From positions 5,642,001 through 5,706,000 of the forward strand of contig NZ_LT629793.1 of NCBI RefSeq assembly GCF_900105735.1: a stretch of 64,000 nt of DNA. The letters run 5' to 3'. A model generated the notes under the pieces. The model saw only the letters and a list, made by a program, of their open reading frames with translations. It made no database searches and was not told where the DNA came from. A program made the translations under genes and the position numbers. Source of the DNA: Pseudomonas yamanorum (lineage in GTDB: Bacteria > Pseudomonadota > Gammaproteobacteria > Pseudomonadales > Pseudomonadaceae). Below, piece after piece: positions 8,519-17,102 of this stretch (positions are counted from its first letter, which is position 1; the number at the start of each line of letters is the position of its first letter).

Positions 8519-8822
8519 GGTGTAACTCCTTATGAGACCAGGAGCCGGCCCCCATCGCGACTAAACGATGGGTGGCGGCTGTACGCAGGTTAGTCGACCG
8601 GCCACAAGGAAAATCCGGCGCACCCGAAGGTGCCCTGCGCACAGCCACCATAAAACCTCATGATGAAACCATGCGCCTTGTGAAGGTTCGGGCGACTAAA
8701 CCCGTTCACTGATGAGCAGTGAAGGGGCGAAGACTAGCCACCGGTTCCGACAGGCACAAGGCCGAAAGATTGTCTCGGAAACGTCCCGCAAATCAAAGGG
8801 ATTTAGCCTGCTGGCCCTTTAT
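8519..8822. promoter_or_regulatory. Structured leader region between DUF6124-type and MocR genes
   Basis: No gene is seen here. Two hairpins present the same eight-base loop. One is CCCATCG-[CGACTAAA]-CGATGGG at 8551-8572; the other is CGGG-[CGACTAAA]-CCCG at 8689-8704. On the minus strand, where the DUF6124-type gene lies downstream, the loop reads TTTAGTCG. A third stem (TTCACTG/CAGTGAA) lies at 8705-8723. The layout suggests an untranslated leader or small RNA. Confidence 0.4.
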
Positions 8823-10148
8823 TCATATCCGAATTGTCTCGCGAATTTTCCTCAAGGCTAATCTCAACGTCGCCAAATCAATCGACCCCAACGCCACCCG
8901 CAACGCATGCGGCACATGGGCTGTACAGGCGAACGGCTCTGCACTGGTGACGCGCACACCCTGGCCCTCCAGCGCGGCCACCACAGCATCCGCCCGCAGA
9001 CCTTCGGGCAACACCAGCCACAGGTAATACGACGCCGGATGCGCAATCACCTCACACCCTCGCAATACCTCCCGGGCCAGCGCCTGGCGTTGGCGCGCAT
9101 CCTGACGCTTCTGTTCCTCCAGCGTATCCACCGCGCCGGACTCGATCCAACGGCACGCCAGGTTCACCGTGAGCGTCGGTGTGCTCCAGGTCGAGACGCG
9201 AATCGCTTGCTCCAGCGCCGGTACCCACGCTTGGGGCGCCACGATAAACCCTACCCGCAACCCCGACGCTACGCTCTTCGACAGGCCGGACACGTACACC
9301 GTGCGCAACGGCGCATAGGTGAACAACGGCTTGGGGGCGGGCTCTGCGAGAAAGGCGTAGGCGCCGTCTTCGATCAGTAGAAAATCGTAGTGCTCAGCCA
9401 ACACTGCAAGGCGTTGGCGGTCGGTTTCGCTCATCACCGTGCCCAGCGGATTGTGCAGGGTGGGCATGCAGTAAAACGCCCGTACCGGGCGCCGTTTGCA
9501 CAAGGCCTCCAGTGCATCCAGATCAGTATGGCCAGCCGGTTGCGGCAGAGGCTCCAGGTCTATGCGCTGGGACTGGGCCAGGGTTTTCAACCCGGGATAC
9601 GTCAGCGCATCAACCGCCAACACATCCCCCGGTTGCAGCAACGCCATCAGGCTGACAGAGAGACCTTGCTGCGCCCCGTTGACGATCAGCACCTGCTCGC
9701 CACCTACGCGAATCTGCCGATTACGCAGGTGCCGCGCCGCCGTCTGCCGCTCATGGGCGCGGCCACCCTGAGGGGCAGAATGCAGCAGGGCATCGAGGTC
9801 GCCCGAGGCGGCGATGGCGCGCAAACCGTCTCGCAGCATTTCGGCCTGGCCGGGCAGCGAAGGGTAGTTCAGGCTCAGGTCCACGGTGCCCGGTTGCAGC
9901 GGTTGTTGAACCAGGCCCATGCCTCGCAGTAGGGTGGTATCGCGCACAAACGTGCCGCGCCCTGGCTCGCCCACTACCAGACCACTGGCCTCCAGCTCGC
10001 TGTACACCCGCAACGCCGTCGCCAGAGCAATGCGATGGCTGTTCATCAGGCTGCGCACGGTCGGCAACTGGGTGCCCGGCGGCAATTTTCCGACGCGAAT
10101 CCGCGTGGCCAGTTCATCGACGATCAGTTTGTAGCGGACCTGAGCCAT
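8823..10148 (-). CDS. MocR-type GntR/aminotransferase transcriptional regulator
   Basis: A 441-residue fusion. The N-terminal GntR winged helix is at about residues 5-72 (LATRIRVGKLPPGTQLPTVRSL, overlapping pieces; GRGTFVRD). A class I aminotransferase-like domain follows, with the PLP lysine in SGLSKSVASGLRVG (about residue 295) and NGAQQGLSVSLMALL for cofactor binding. MocR regulators bind PLP and control amino-acid, GABA or vitamin B6 genes. It is divergent from a LysE-family exporter gene 94 bases away, the likely target. Two direct GTATC repeats at 10169 and 10192 in the shared promoter resemble the direct-repeat operators of this family. Confidence 0.88.
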   Translation of the reverse strand: MAQVRYKLIVDELATRIRVGKLPPGTQLPTVRSLMNSHRIALATALRVYSELEASGLVVGEPGRGTFVRDTTLLRGMGLVQQPLQPGTVDLSLNYPSLPGQAEMLRDGLRAIAASGDLDALLHSAPQGGRAHERQTAARHLRNRQIRVGGEQVLIVNGAQQGLSVSLMALLQPGDVLAVDALTYPGLKTLAQSQRIDLEPLPQPAGHTDLDALEALCKRRPVRAFYCMPTLHNPLGTVMSETDRQRLAVLAEHYDFLLIEDGAYAFLAEPAPKPLFTYAPLRTVYVSGLSKSVASGLRVGFIVAPQAWVPALEQAIRVSTWSTPTLTVNLACRWIESGAVDTLEEQKRQDARQRQALAREVLRGCEVIAHPASYYLWLVLPEGLRADAVVAALEGQGVRVTSAEPFACTAHVPHALRVALGSIDLATLRLALRKIRETIRI

Positions 10149-10242
10149 GGTGCGTTCCCGTGTAAAGCGTATCTAGATCAATTTTTTGTTTGTATCAGGT
10201 GAGCTGATTAATCTACAGGCTTTCCCGGTGGATGGCTTGAGC

Positions 10243-10872
10243 ATGATCGACCTCGCAACCCTGGCTGTTTTCTCTGGCGCAGTCCTGCTGCTGTTGTTAT
10301 CCCCGGGGCCGAACATGGCTTTCGTCATCAGCCACGGCGTGACCTATGGCTGGCGTGGCGGCGTGGCGTCCGGGTTGGGCATCAGCGTGGCGGACCTGCT
10401 GCTCACGGCATTGACCGCGACCGGCGTGACCGCACTGGTCGCCAGTTGGCCGCCGGCCTTCGACCTGATTCGCTACGCCGGGGTGTTGTACCTGCTGTGG
10501 CTGGTGTTCAAGACCCTGCAGAAAACGCCCGCCCTGGACACGGCCCACGTCAGCCGCGTGCCGCTGGGCCGGGTGTTTGTGCGGGCGATGCTCAACAGTT
10601 TGCTCAACCCCAAGGCGTTGCTGTTTTTCATGGTGTTCCTGCCGCAGTTCGTCAGCCCCAAGGCGGGGCCCATCGCGCTGCAACTGGTGGTGCTGGGGAT
10701 CATCCTGACATTGATCAGCGGTGTATTTCATACCGTGCTGGGGATCTTCGGCGGGGCGCTCAGCCGGTTTTTTGCCGGCAAATCGGGCAGCGCAGGCTTA
10801 CAGAAATGGGGCCTGGCGACCGTACTGATGGTGCTGGCCGTACGGTTGGCATTGATGTCTCGCCCGACGTGA
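10243..10872 (+). CDS. LysE/RhtB-family amino-acid exporter
   Basis: A 209-residue inner-membrane protein with about six hydrophobic segments. It opens MIDLATLAVFSGAVLLLLLS and has the family motif SPGPNMAFVISHG at residues 20-32, then NPKALLFFMVFLPQFV. It would export an amino acid or related small molecule. An upstream in-frame ATG at 10186 would add 19 non-conserved residues; the start at 10243 gives the normal length. Divergent transcription from a MocR regulator and the ABM-type gene 27 bases downstream suggest a small regulated unit. Confidence 0.85.
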   Translation: MIDLATLAVFSGAVLLLLLSPGPNMAFVISHGVTYGWRGGVASGLGISVADLLLTALTATGVTALVASWPPAFDLIRYAGVLYLLWLVFKTLQKTPALDTAHVSRVPLGRVFVRAMLNSLLNPKALLFFMVFLPQFVSPKAGPIALQLVVLGIILTLISGVFHTVLGIFGGALSRFFAGKSGSAGLQKWGLATVLMVLAVRLALMSRPT

Positions 10873-10899
10873 AATCCCACTTATAAAAGGACGTTACCC

Positions 10900-11241
10900 A
10901 TGTACATCGCAGCCTTTATCTACAAGCCTGGTGAACGGGATGACGAGTTCCAGCGCCTCACGGATTTGATCGACGCACTGGCGGCAAGGCTGCCGGGATA
11001 CGTGGGGGCCGAGTCGTGGCGCTCGGCGGATGGGCGTTTGATCAACGCCAGTTATTACTGGCGTGATGAAGCGTCAATCCGCGCCTTTGCCAGCCACCCG
11101 ACCCATCTGGAAGCCAAGCGTCTGTACCGCCGGTGGTACGGCGGCTATCACGTGGTGATTTCCAAAGTGGAGCGGGCCTATGGGGACGGAACGATCGGGC
11201 ATCTGGTGCCCGCCGACCGCCACGGGCATGCGAATGCTTAA
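10900..11241 (+). CDS. ABM-domain (antibiotic biosynthesis monooxygenase-like) protein
   Basis: A 113-residue protein with the ferredoxin-like ABM fold. It opens MYIAAFIYKP, and has LPGYVGAESWRSADGRLINASYYWRDEASIRAF (in pieces) and KRLYRRWYGGYHVVISKVER, the pattern of small dimeric cofactor-free monooxygenases and similar stress proteins. Substrate unknown. AAAGGACG lies before the ATG, and the gene follows the LysE-type exporter by 27 bases. Its 3' end overlaps the convergent DJ-1-family gene by four bases. Confidence 0.75.
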   Translation: MYIAAFIYKPGERDDEFQRLTDLIDALAARLPGYVGAESWRSADGRLINASYYWRDEASIRAFASHPTHLEAKRLYRRWYGGYHVVISKVERAYGDGTIGHLVPADRHGHANA

Positions 11242-11918
11242 CCCAGCCGCGCCGCCGCCCGTGCCACGATTTCACCTCGTGTCTTGCGCGACTCGGCGGT
11301 GCGTTTGCGGGCTTCCTCCAGTACATGCGGCGGCGCGGTTTCCGGCCGGCCTGCATTGAACGGCGGGGCAGGTGCATATTCAATCTGCAACTGCACCAGT
11401 TGCGCTGCCGCTTCGCTGTACAGCTCGGCCGCCAGGGTCAGGGCAAAGTCGATCCCGGCGGTGATCCCGCCCCCGGTCAACAGGTTACCGTCACGCACCA
11501 CGCGCTCCTGCACCGGGATCGCGCCCAGCGGGGCGAGCAGGTCGTGGTAGGCCCAGTGGGTGGTCGCGCGACGCCCTCGCAGCAAGCCCGCCGCACCCAG
11601 CACCAGGGAGCCGGTGCACACCGAGGTCACGTAACGCGCGGTCTGGGCTTGTGCCTGGAGAAACGCCAGGGTTTGCTCATCTTCCATCAACGCCCCGACG
11701 CCCGAGCCGCCAGGTACGCAAATCACATCCAGCCTCGGGCACTCGTCATAGGTGGTGCTGGGGGTAAACACCAGACCGGTGCTGGCGGTCACGGGCGCCA
11801 GGTCCTTCCACACCAGATGCAGCTTCACATCCGGTAGCGATCCCAATACGTCGTAAGGCCCGGTGAGGTCCAGTTGCTGGATACCGGGGAACAACAAAAA
11901 GCCGATCTGCAAGGTCAT
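11238..11918 (-). CDS. inhA: DJ-1/PfpI-family protein, isonitrile-hydratase-like
   Basis: A 226-residue protein opening MTLQIGFLLFPGIQQLDLTGPYDVLGSLPD (in pieces), with VWKDLAPVTASTGL, the nucleophile-elbow cysteine in YVTSVCTGSLVLGAAGLL (about residue 101) and GRRATTHWAYHDLL. The stretch closely resembles isonitrile hydratase InhA of P. putida, which hydrates isonitriles to N-substituted formamides; DJ-1 relatives with other activities cannot be excluded. The ATG at 11918 is preferred to one 45 bases upstream because it starts the conserved domain. It is divergent from a GlxA-type regulator across about 90 bases, which may control it. Confidence 0.72.
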   Translation of the reverse strand: MTLQIGFLLFPGIQQLDLTGPYDVLGSLPDVKLHLVWKDLAPVTASTGLVFTPSTTYDECPRLDVICVPGGSGVGALMEDEQTLAFLQAQAQTARYVTSVCTGSLVLGAAGLLRGRRATTHWAYHDLLAPLGAIPVQERVVRDGNLLTGGGITAGIDFALTLAAELYSEAAAQLVQLQIEYAPAPPFNAGRPETAPPHVLEEARKRTAESRKTRGEIVARAAARLG

Positions 11919-12009
11919 GGGGACTGCTCCTGATAAAGGGATGGACGGCTTCACTCTAGTCACCTAGTCTTTGGCGCATACGCCATTGAGCCCACGAATT
12001 ACGCCAATC

Positions 12010-12978
12010 ATGCCCAAAGTCATCAACGTGCTCGCCTTTCCCAAGGTGCAGGTCCTAGACGTCACCGGGCCCCTGCAAGTGTTTGCCTCGGCCAACGACC
12101 TGGCGCGCCAGCAGGGTTTGCCATTGCCCTATGCGGTCAGTGTGATTGCCGCGCAGGCAGAGCCAGTGATGACCTCGGCGGGCCTGGCCCTGGTGGCCGA
12201 GCCGCTGCCGGCCGCCGATGCGCCGTGCGACACGCTGGTGATCGCGGGCGGTTGGGGCGTGTACGGGGCCGCCGAAGACCCGGCGTTGGTGGACTGGGTG
12301 CGCCAAAAAGCCACCCGGTCACGGCGCATGACCTCGGTGTGCACTGGCGCCTTTCTGCTGGCCGCCAGTGGTTTGCTCGACGGCTGCCGCGTGGCGACCC
12401 ACTGGACTCGCTGCGAAGAACTCGCGCGCAAATACCCACAGCTGACGGTGGAAGCCAATCCGATTTTCATCCAGCAGGGCAACCTGTGGACCTCGGCCGG
12501 CGTGACCGCCGGCATCGACTTGTGCCTGGCACTGGTGGAAGAGGACCTGGGTCGCGCCGTGGCCCTGGAAGTGGCGCGGCACCTGGTGGTGTTTCTCAAG
12601 CGCCCCGGTGGGCAATCGCAGTTCAGCGTGACGTTGTCCCTGCAAAAGGGCGGCAGCCGTTTTGCGGAGTTGCACGCCTGGATCGCCGAACATCTGACCC
12701 TCGATTTGAACGTTGCCACACTGGCCGCCCAGGCGGGCATGAGCGAGCGCAGCTTTGTGCGCCACTACCGCGCCGAAACCGGCCAGACGCCCGCGCGGGC
12801 CGTCGAACTGATCCGCGTGGAAACCGCCCGCCGGCAGTTGGCGGACAGTAGCGCGTCGATCAAACGCATTGCGGTGCACTGCGGATTTGGCTGCGAAGAA
12901 ACCATGCGCCGCAGCTTCCTGCGGGCGGTGTCGATCACGCCCCAGGCCTACCGCGAACGGTTTTGCGCCCCCGGTTGA
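12010..12978 (+). CDS. GlxA-type transcriptional regulator (DJ-1-like plus AraC domains)
   Basis: A 322-residue regulator. The N-terminal DJ-1/PfpI-like sensor domain (residues 1-190, VINVLAFPKVQVLDVTGPLQ, MTSVCTGAFLLAASGLLDG) is followed by an AraC double helix-turn-helix (about 215-320: VATLAAQAGMSERSFVRHY, IAVHCGFGCEETMRRSF). Proteins of this architecture activate genes for quaternary amine or related metabolite use. The start at 12010 is taken because it opens the sensor domain (MPKVINV). It is divergent from the isonitrile-hydratase-like gene, a plausible regulated partner since both share a DJ-1 fold. Confidence 0.88.
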   Translation: MPKVINVLAFPKVQVLDVTGPLQVFASANDLARQQGLPLPYAVSVIAAQAEPVMTSAGLALVAEPLPAADAPCDTLVIAGGWGVYGAAEDPALVDWVRQKATRSRRMTSVCTGAFLLAASGLLDGCRVATHWTRCEELARKYPQLTVEANPIFIQQGNLWTSAGVTAGIDLCLALVEEDLGRAVALEVARHLVVFLKRPGGQSQFSVTLSLQKGGSRFAELHAWIAEHLTLDLNVATLAAQAGMSERSFVRHYRAETGQTPARAVELIRVETARRQLADSSASIKRIAVHCGFGCEETMRRSFLRAVSITPQAYRERFCAPG

Positions 12979-13109
12979 AGCAGGGCCTGCTTGAACGAAT
13001 AGGTACGTTTTTGTATCAAGGTGCTATGTTACCCACAGTCCATTGCGCAGTGTCTTGATCCCAGGCCTCTACGTCGCGGTTTTGAACCTTCCCGGCGTGC
13101 GCACAGCTC

Positions 13110-13697
13110 ATGAATTCACTACCTCCTGTCCTTGTCGAACTACGCGCGGCGACCGCTGCGCTGCACCGACGCCTCGATACCCGTCTGCCGTTTTCCCGCA
13201 TGGACCTGGCGCTGTACCGCGAGCTGATGAGCGCCTATTACGGCTTCTATCAGCCGCTGGAGCGAGCCCTGGCGCCGTGGGGTGAAATCATCCCTGACCT
13301 GGAATGGGGGCGGCGTAGCAAAACCCCGTACTTGCAGGCTGATTTGCGGGCGCTGGGCCTGGAAAACTCGCAAATCGACGCCTTGCCGTTGTGCTCCGAA
13401 CTGCCCGCCATCACCAACGTGGCCCAGGCCTTGGGCGCCCTCTACGTGCTGGAAGGCGCAACCCTCGGTGGCCAGGTGTTGCGCAACCTGATCGAGATCA
13501 AGATTGGTGTCGGCTCCATCAATGGCGGGGCGTTCATGAATGTGTACGGAGCACAAACCAGCGCACTGTGGCAGCGCTTTCTTGATTGCCTGTACCCGCT
13601 GCAATCCCCGGCCGAACGCCTGGAAGCGGTGGAGGTTGCCGAGTCGACCTTCCTCTGTTTCGAGCAGTGGCTGGATCATTGCGGAGTGCTGCGATGA
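13110..13697 (+). CDS. bphO: Biliverdin-forming heme oxygenase
   Basis: A 195-residue protein of the HemO/BphO fold, with the proximal histidine in ATAALHRRLDTRLPF (about residue 18) and the distal-helix signature LGALYVLEGATLGGQVL near residue 110. It cleaves heme to biliverdin, iron and CO. Its stop overlaps the phytochrome start (ATGA), the standard bphO-bphP arrangement, so the biliverdin made is the chromophore for the next protein. An iron-acquisition heme oxygenase role is less likely in this context. Confidence 0.9.
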   Translation: MNSLPPVLVELRAATAALHRRLDTRLPFSRMDLALYRELMSAYYGFYQPLERALAPWGEIIPDLEWGRRSKTPYLQADLRALGLENSQIDALPLCSELPAITNVAQALGALYVLEGATLGGQVLRNLIEIKIGVGSINGGAFMNVYGAQTSALWQRFLDCLYPLQSPAERLEAVEVAESTFLCFEQWLDHCGVLR

Positions 13698-15889
13698 GCA
13701 CGGTCGATACGCTGATAGACGACTGCGCCAACGAACCCATCCACATTCCCGGATCGATCCAGCCCCACGGCTTGTTGTTGACGCTGAGCGAACCGGCGCT
13801 TGAGGTACTGCAAGCCAGCAGCAACCTGACCGTCGCTTTGGGCCTGGGCGCGGAAAGTGCGTCGGGCCAGGCGCTGGCCAGTGTGCTGGGTAGCAAGGCC
13901 GCAGCGCAGGTGAGCCGTGCCCTGGCGGACCTGGACGCCGATGAAGAGGAGGTGCATCAACTGACGCTTGATGGGTACGCCTACGACATCCTTCTGCATC
14001 GTCATCAGGGGCTGCTGTTTCTCGAGCTGGAGCGGACCATGGCCCTTGAGCACCGCGCCGTGGGGCAACTCGCCCGCACGCTGCGCCGCTTGCAGTCAGC
14101 CAAGACGCTGGAAAGTTTGTACCAGACCTGCGTCACCGAGATTCGCAGCCTCACCGGGTATGACCGGGTCACCTTGTACCGCTTCGAGCAGGAAGGCCAT
14201 GGCAAGGTCATCGGTGAGGCCCTCAGCGAGGGCATGCAGCCGTACCTGGGATTATGTTTCCCAGCTTCGGACATCCCGCCCCAGGCTCGTGAGTTGTACC
14301 GGCTGAACTGGATCCGCGTGATTCCCGACGCCGAGTACCAGCCGGTGCCGATCCTGCCGGCCCTGCGCCCCGACAACGGCCAGCCCCTGGACCTCAGCTT
14401 CGCCGTATTGCGCAGCGTGTCGCCGGTGCACTGTCACTATCTGAAAAACATGTGCGTGCGTTCCTCCATGAGCATTTCGCTGCTCAAGGACGACCAGCTC
14501 TGGGGCCTGATCACTTGTGGTCACCGTGAGCCGTTGCGTGTGCCCCATGAACTGCGAACGGCGTGCACCAGCATCGGCCAGTTGTTGTCGATGCAGATCA
14601 CGTTGCTCCAGGAGCAGCAGGAGCGCCGCCAACAACGCGACAAGGCCGCCATGGTCGAAGAGTTGGTCGCGGCCATGACGGCCGTTCAGTGCGATGTGAT
14701 GGAAAGCCTGCTGCCGTACGCGCAAACGTTGCTGAACCTGGCGGCGGCCGGTGGCCTGGCGATATTGGTGGAAGAGCGTCTGCATGTGTTCGGCGTTTGC
14801 CCCAAACGTGCTGAAATCCACGCCTTGTACCAGTGGGTGCGCGGGCAGGGCAAAGGCGTGGTGCACAGTCATCAACTGTCTGTGGATTTCCCGCCGGCGG
14901 CGGCCTATCAGGCCCACGCCAGCGGCCTGTTGGCGTTCTGTCTGCCCAAGCCGGTGGACAACGCAATGATGTGGTTTCGCCCGGAGGTCAAGTCCACGGT
15001 GGAGTGGAGCGGCCAGCCGGTCAAACATCAAGAACCGGGCAGCACGACCTTGAGTCCGCGCCTGTCGTTTGACCTATGGAAGCAGCAGGTCGATGGCAAG
15101 GCCCTGTACTGGTCGCTCTCGGAATTGCTGGCGGTGGAGAGCCTGCGGCGCAATGCCCTGGAGCATGACCTCGCGCGCCAGGTGCAGCGTGAACATGAAG
15201 CCGTACGGGCGCGTGATGAACTGGTGGCAGTGGTCTCCCATGACTTGCGCAGCCCGCTGACGATCCTGCTGATGCAATGCGGCATGATGCGCAGCCTGGT
15301 GCCCGCTGACGGCAGCAAGGCCAATCGTCGCCTCGCCACCGCGATTGAAACCATGCAAAACGCGACGTCCCGCATGAACACCCTGCTGGAAGACCTGATG
15401 GATATCTCGCGTATCGAGGCCGGGCGCTACAGCGTTTCGCTGCAATCGCTCGATGTGGCCGCGACTCAGGAACAGATCTGCTCGATGTGGCAGCCGCTGG
15501 CGGCAGCCAAGGGTGTCGACCTGACCTGGAGCGCCGCGCCCGGGCTGTGTGTGCAGGCCGACCCTGAGCGACTGTTCCAGGTGTTTTCCAACCTGCTGGG
15601 CAACGCCCTGAAATTCACTCCGGTGGGCGGTGTGATCGAGGTGATTGCCGAGGCCGCGGGCGATGAGGTGCTGTTCCGGGTGTGCGACAACGGCGTCGGC
15701 ATCGACCCGGCGCAGTTGCCGTATATCTTCGAACGCTACTGGACCTCCCGCGTGGGCAACCCCACCGGCAGCGGCCTGGGGTTGTACATTTCCCACGGCA
15801 TCATCGAGGCCCACGGCGGCACCTTGTGGGCTGAAAGCGTGCTGGGGCAGGGCAGCGTGTTCAGCTTCAGGATCTCGGCCGGGGGCTGA
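13694..15889 (+). CDS. bphP: Bacteriophytochrome sensor histidine kinase
   Basis: A 731-residue red/far-red photoreceptor kinase. PAS domain with Cys-11 (LIDDCANEPIHIPGSIQPHG), the expected biliverdin-linking cysteine. GAF domain with the chromophore signature PASDIPPQARELY (about residue 190). PHY region to about 490. HisKA H-box AVVSHDLRSPLT (about 514). HATPase with NLLGNALKFT (about 634) and GSGLGLYISHGIIEAHGG (about 693). The ATG at 13694 is chosen over an upstream in-frame ATG because it gives the ATGA overlap with bphO and the conserved PAS start. No response regulator gene follows, so the phosphorylation target is encoded elsewhere. The last 23 bases overlap a convergent hydrolase gene. 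Confidence 0.93.
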   Translation: MSTVDTLIDDCANEPIHIPGSIQPHGLLLTLSEPALEVLQASSNLTVALGLGAESASGQALASVLGSKAAAQVSRALADLDADEEEVHQLTLDGYAYDILLHRHQGLLFLELERTMALEHRAVGQLARTLRRLQSAKTLESLYQTCVTEIRSLTGYDRVTLYRFEQEGHGKVIGEALSEGMQPYLGLCFPASDIPPQARELYRLNWIRVIPDAEYQPVPILPALRPDNGQPLDLSFAVLRSVSPVHCHYLKNMCVRSSMSISLLKDDQLWGLITCGHREPLRVPHELRTACTSIGQLLSMQITLLQEQQERRQQRDKAAMVEELVAAMTAVQCDVMESLLPYAQTLLNLAAAGGLAILVEERLHVFGVCPKRAEIHALYQWVRGQGKGVVHSHQLSVDFPPAAAYQAHASGLLAFCLPKPVDNAMMWFRPEVKSTVEWSGQPVKHQEPGSTTLSPRLSFDLWKQQVDGKALYWSLSELLAVESLRRNALEHDLARQVQREHEAVRARDELVAVVSHDLRSPLTILLMQCGMMRSLVPADGSKANRRLATAIETMQNATSRMNTLLEDLMDISRIEAGRYSVSLQSLDVAATQEQICSMWQPLAAAKGVDLTWSAAPGLCVQADPERLFQVFSNLLGNALKFTPVGGVIEVIAEAAGDEVLFRVCDNGVGIDPAQLPYIFERYWTSRVGNPTGSGLGLYISHGIIEAHGGTLWAESVLGQGSVFSFRISAGG

Positions 15890-16775
15890 GGCTCAGCAAT
15901 TCGAAGATCGCCTCAAGGGTCGCTTGGGGCGCTTCCTGGGGAATATTGTGGCCCACACCGGCCAACACTTCGCGCCGATAAAACCCGCTGAAATTTTCCA
16001 GGTCGTCATCTTCAACCGGGGCCGGACCTACGCCGTCATCGGCGCCGCACAACGAGATGCTCGGCACCGAAATCGGCGGTGGCTGCACCAGCGCCTGCTC
16101 GATGCTTTCCAGGGCCGGATCACCCGGCGCGTACATGAAGCGGTGACGGTAAGAGTGGACCACCACCTCGACAAAATCCGGGTTATCAAACGAAGGTGCC
16201 GTCTTGCCATACAGGCTTGGCCCCTCGGCCCACGACGGCGACCAGAGCGCCCACAGCAACTGGCAGAACTCACGCCGGTTGGCGGTCATTCCGTCGACAC
16301 CACGTTGGGTATGAAGGTAAAACTGATACCACAGCCGATGCTCCGTTTCCGGCGCCCGAGGCTTGATCGACGCAGCAATGTCTTGGATGTTGTAGCCATC
16401 GCCCGTCACCAGGCCTCGCACCCGTTCAGGCCATAGCGCCGCAACGATACACGCCGCGCGTCCGCCCCAGTCATAGCCCACCAGCGTGGCTTTATCGATG
16501 GAGAGGGCATCCATGAAATCCAGCAAATCCTTGGCCAGCGCCGCTTGTTGACCGGAGCGCATCACCTGATCGTTGATAAAACGCGTCGGGCCATAACCCC
16601 GTAGGTACGGCACCAGCACCCGGCAGCCACGTGCGGCGACCACCGGAGCGATCTCGTCATAACCGCGAGGGTCGTAGGGAAAACCGTGCAGCAGAATCAC
16701 CACCTCGCCGCCTTCCGGGCCATGGGCTTCGTAGGCGATATCGAGCATGGGCGTGCGGATTTGGAGGGTGGGCAT
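15867..16775 (-). CDS. Alpha/beta-hydrolase (epoxide hydrolase / dehalogenase type)
   Basis: A 302-residue alpha/beta-hydrolase. The oxyanion motif is LLHGFPYDPRGYDE. The nucleophile elbow GYDWGG (about residue 101) carries Asp rather than Ser, typical of soluble epoxide hydrolases and haloalkane dehalogenases, and the catalytic His is in GVGHNIPQEAP near the C-terminus. Substrate unknown. GGAG is well placed before the ATG. It stands alone and converges on bphP with a 23-base overlap. Confidence 0.8.
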   Translation of the reverse strand: MPTLQIRTPMLDIAYEAHGPEGGEVVILLHGFPYDPRGYDEIAPVVAARGCRVLVPYLRGYGPTRFINDQVMRSGQQAALAKDLLDFMDALSIDKATLVGYDWGGRAACIVAALWPERVRGLVTGDGYNIQDIAASIKPRAPETEHRLWYQFYLHTQRGVDGMTANRREFCQLLWALWSPSWAEGPSLYGKTAPSFDNPDFVEVVVHSYRHRFMYAPGDPALESIEQALVQPPPISVPSISLCGADDGVGPAPVEDDDLENFSGFYRREVLAGVGHNIPQEAPQATLEAIFELLSLSPRPRS

Positions 16776-16866
16776 GGAGGCTCCAAGAGGGGAGGGAAAG
16801 TGTTGGAACTGTAGACCAAACCGGTTACGGAGTGTGGTTCGAAAGGCTGCAATTGCTTGACTTGTC

Positions 16867-16983
16867 TAGACCGGCCTGGCGCAAGCCGATGCAATTACCC
16901 CAAGGGTCGCGCATCTGGCACATCCACTCGCCGCCCTCGACTTCCATTGGCCCGCGATACAACGTGGCGCCTAACGTGACTGA
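16867..16983 (-). pseudogene. Remnant of a VOC/glyoxalase-family gene (C-terminal end)
   Basis: On the minus strand the reading frame encodes VTLGATLYRGPMEVEGGEW followed by MCQMRDPWGNCIGLRQAGL. The latter is the usual end of vicinal-oxygen-chelate proteins (DPxGN followed by hydrophobic-G-L), including the metal-binding Glu region. Upstream in the same frame nothing resembles the rest of the domain, so only about 40 residues of a protein normally over 110 are left. No function is expected. Confidence 0.5.
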
Positions 16984-17102
16984 TGTTTCCGTCGGCGACC
17001 AGGTCGGCAGTGACGCCGAGTAATGCGTGGGCAGAGCGCCGATCAATACGCGCCTTGTGGTAACGGTGATGTTTGCCAAATGACCTGTGGCGAGGGGCTG
17101 AC

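Noticed and set aside
12976..12995. Short palindrome after the GlxA-type gene as a terminator
   Set aside because: The arms AAGCAGG/CCTGCTT are separated by one base, too tight for a real RNA loop, and no T-tract follows.
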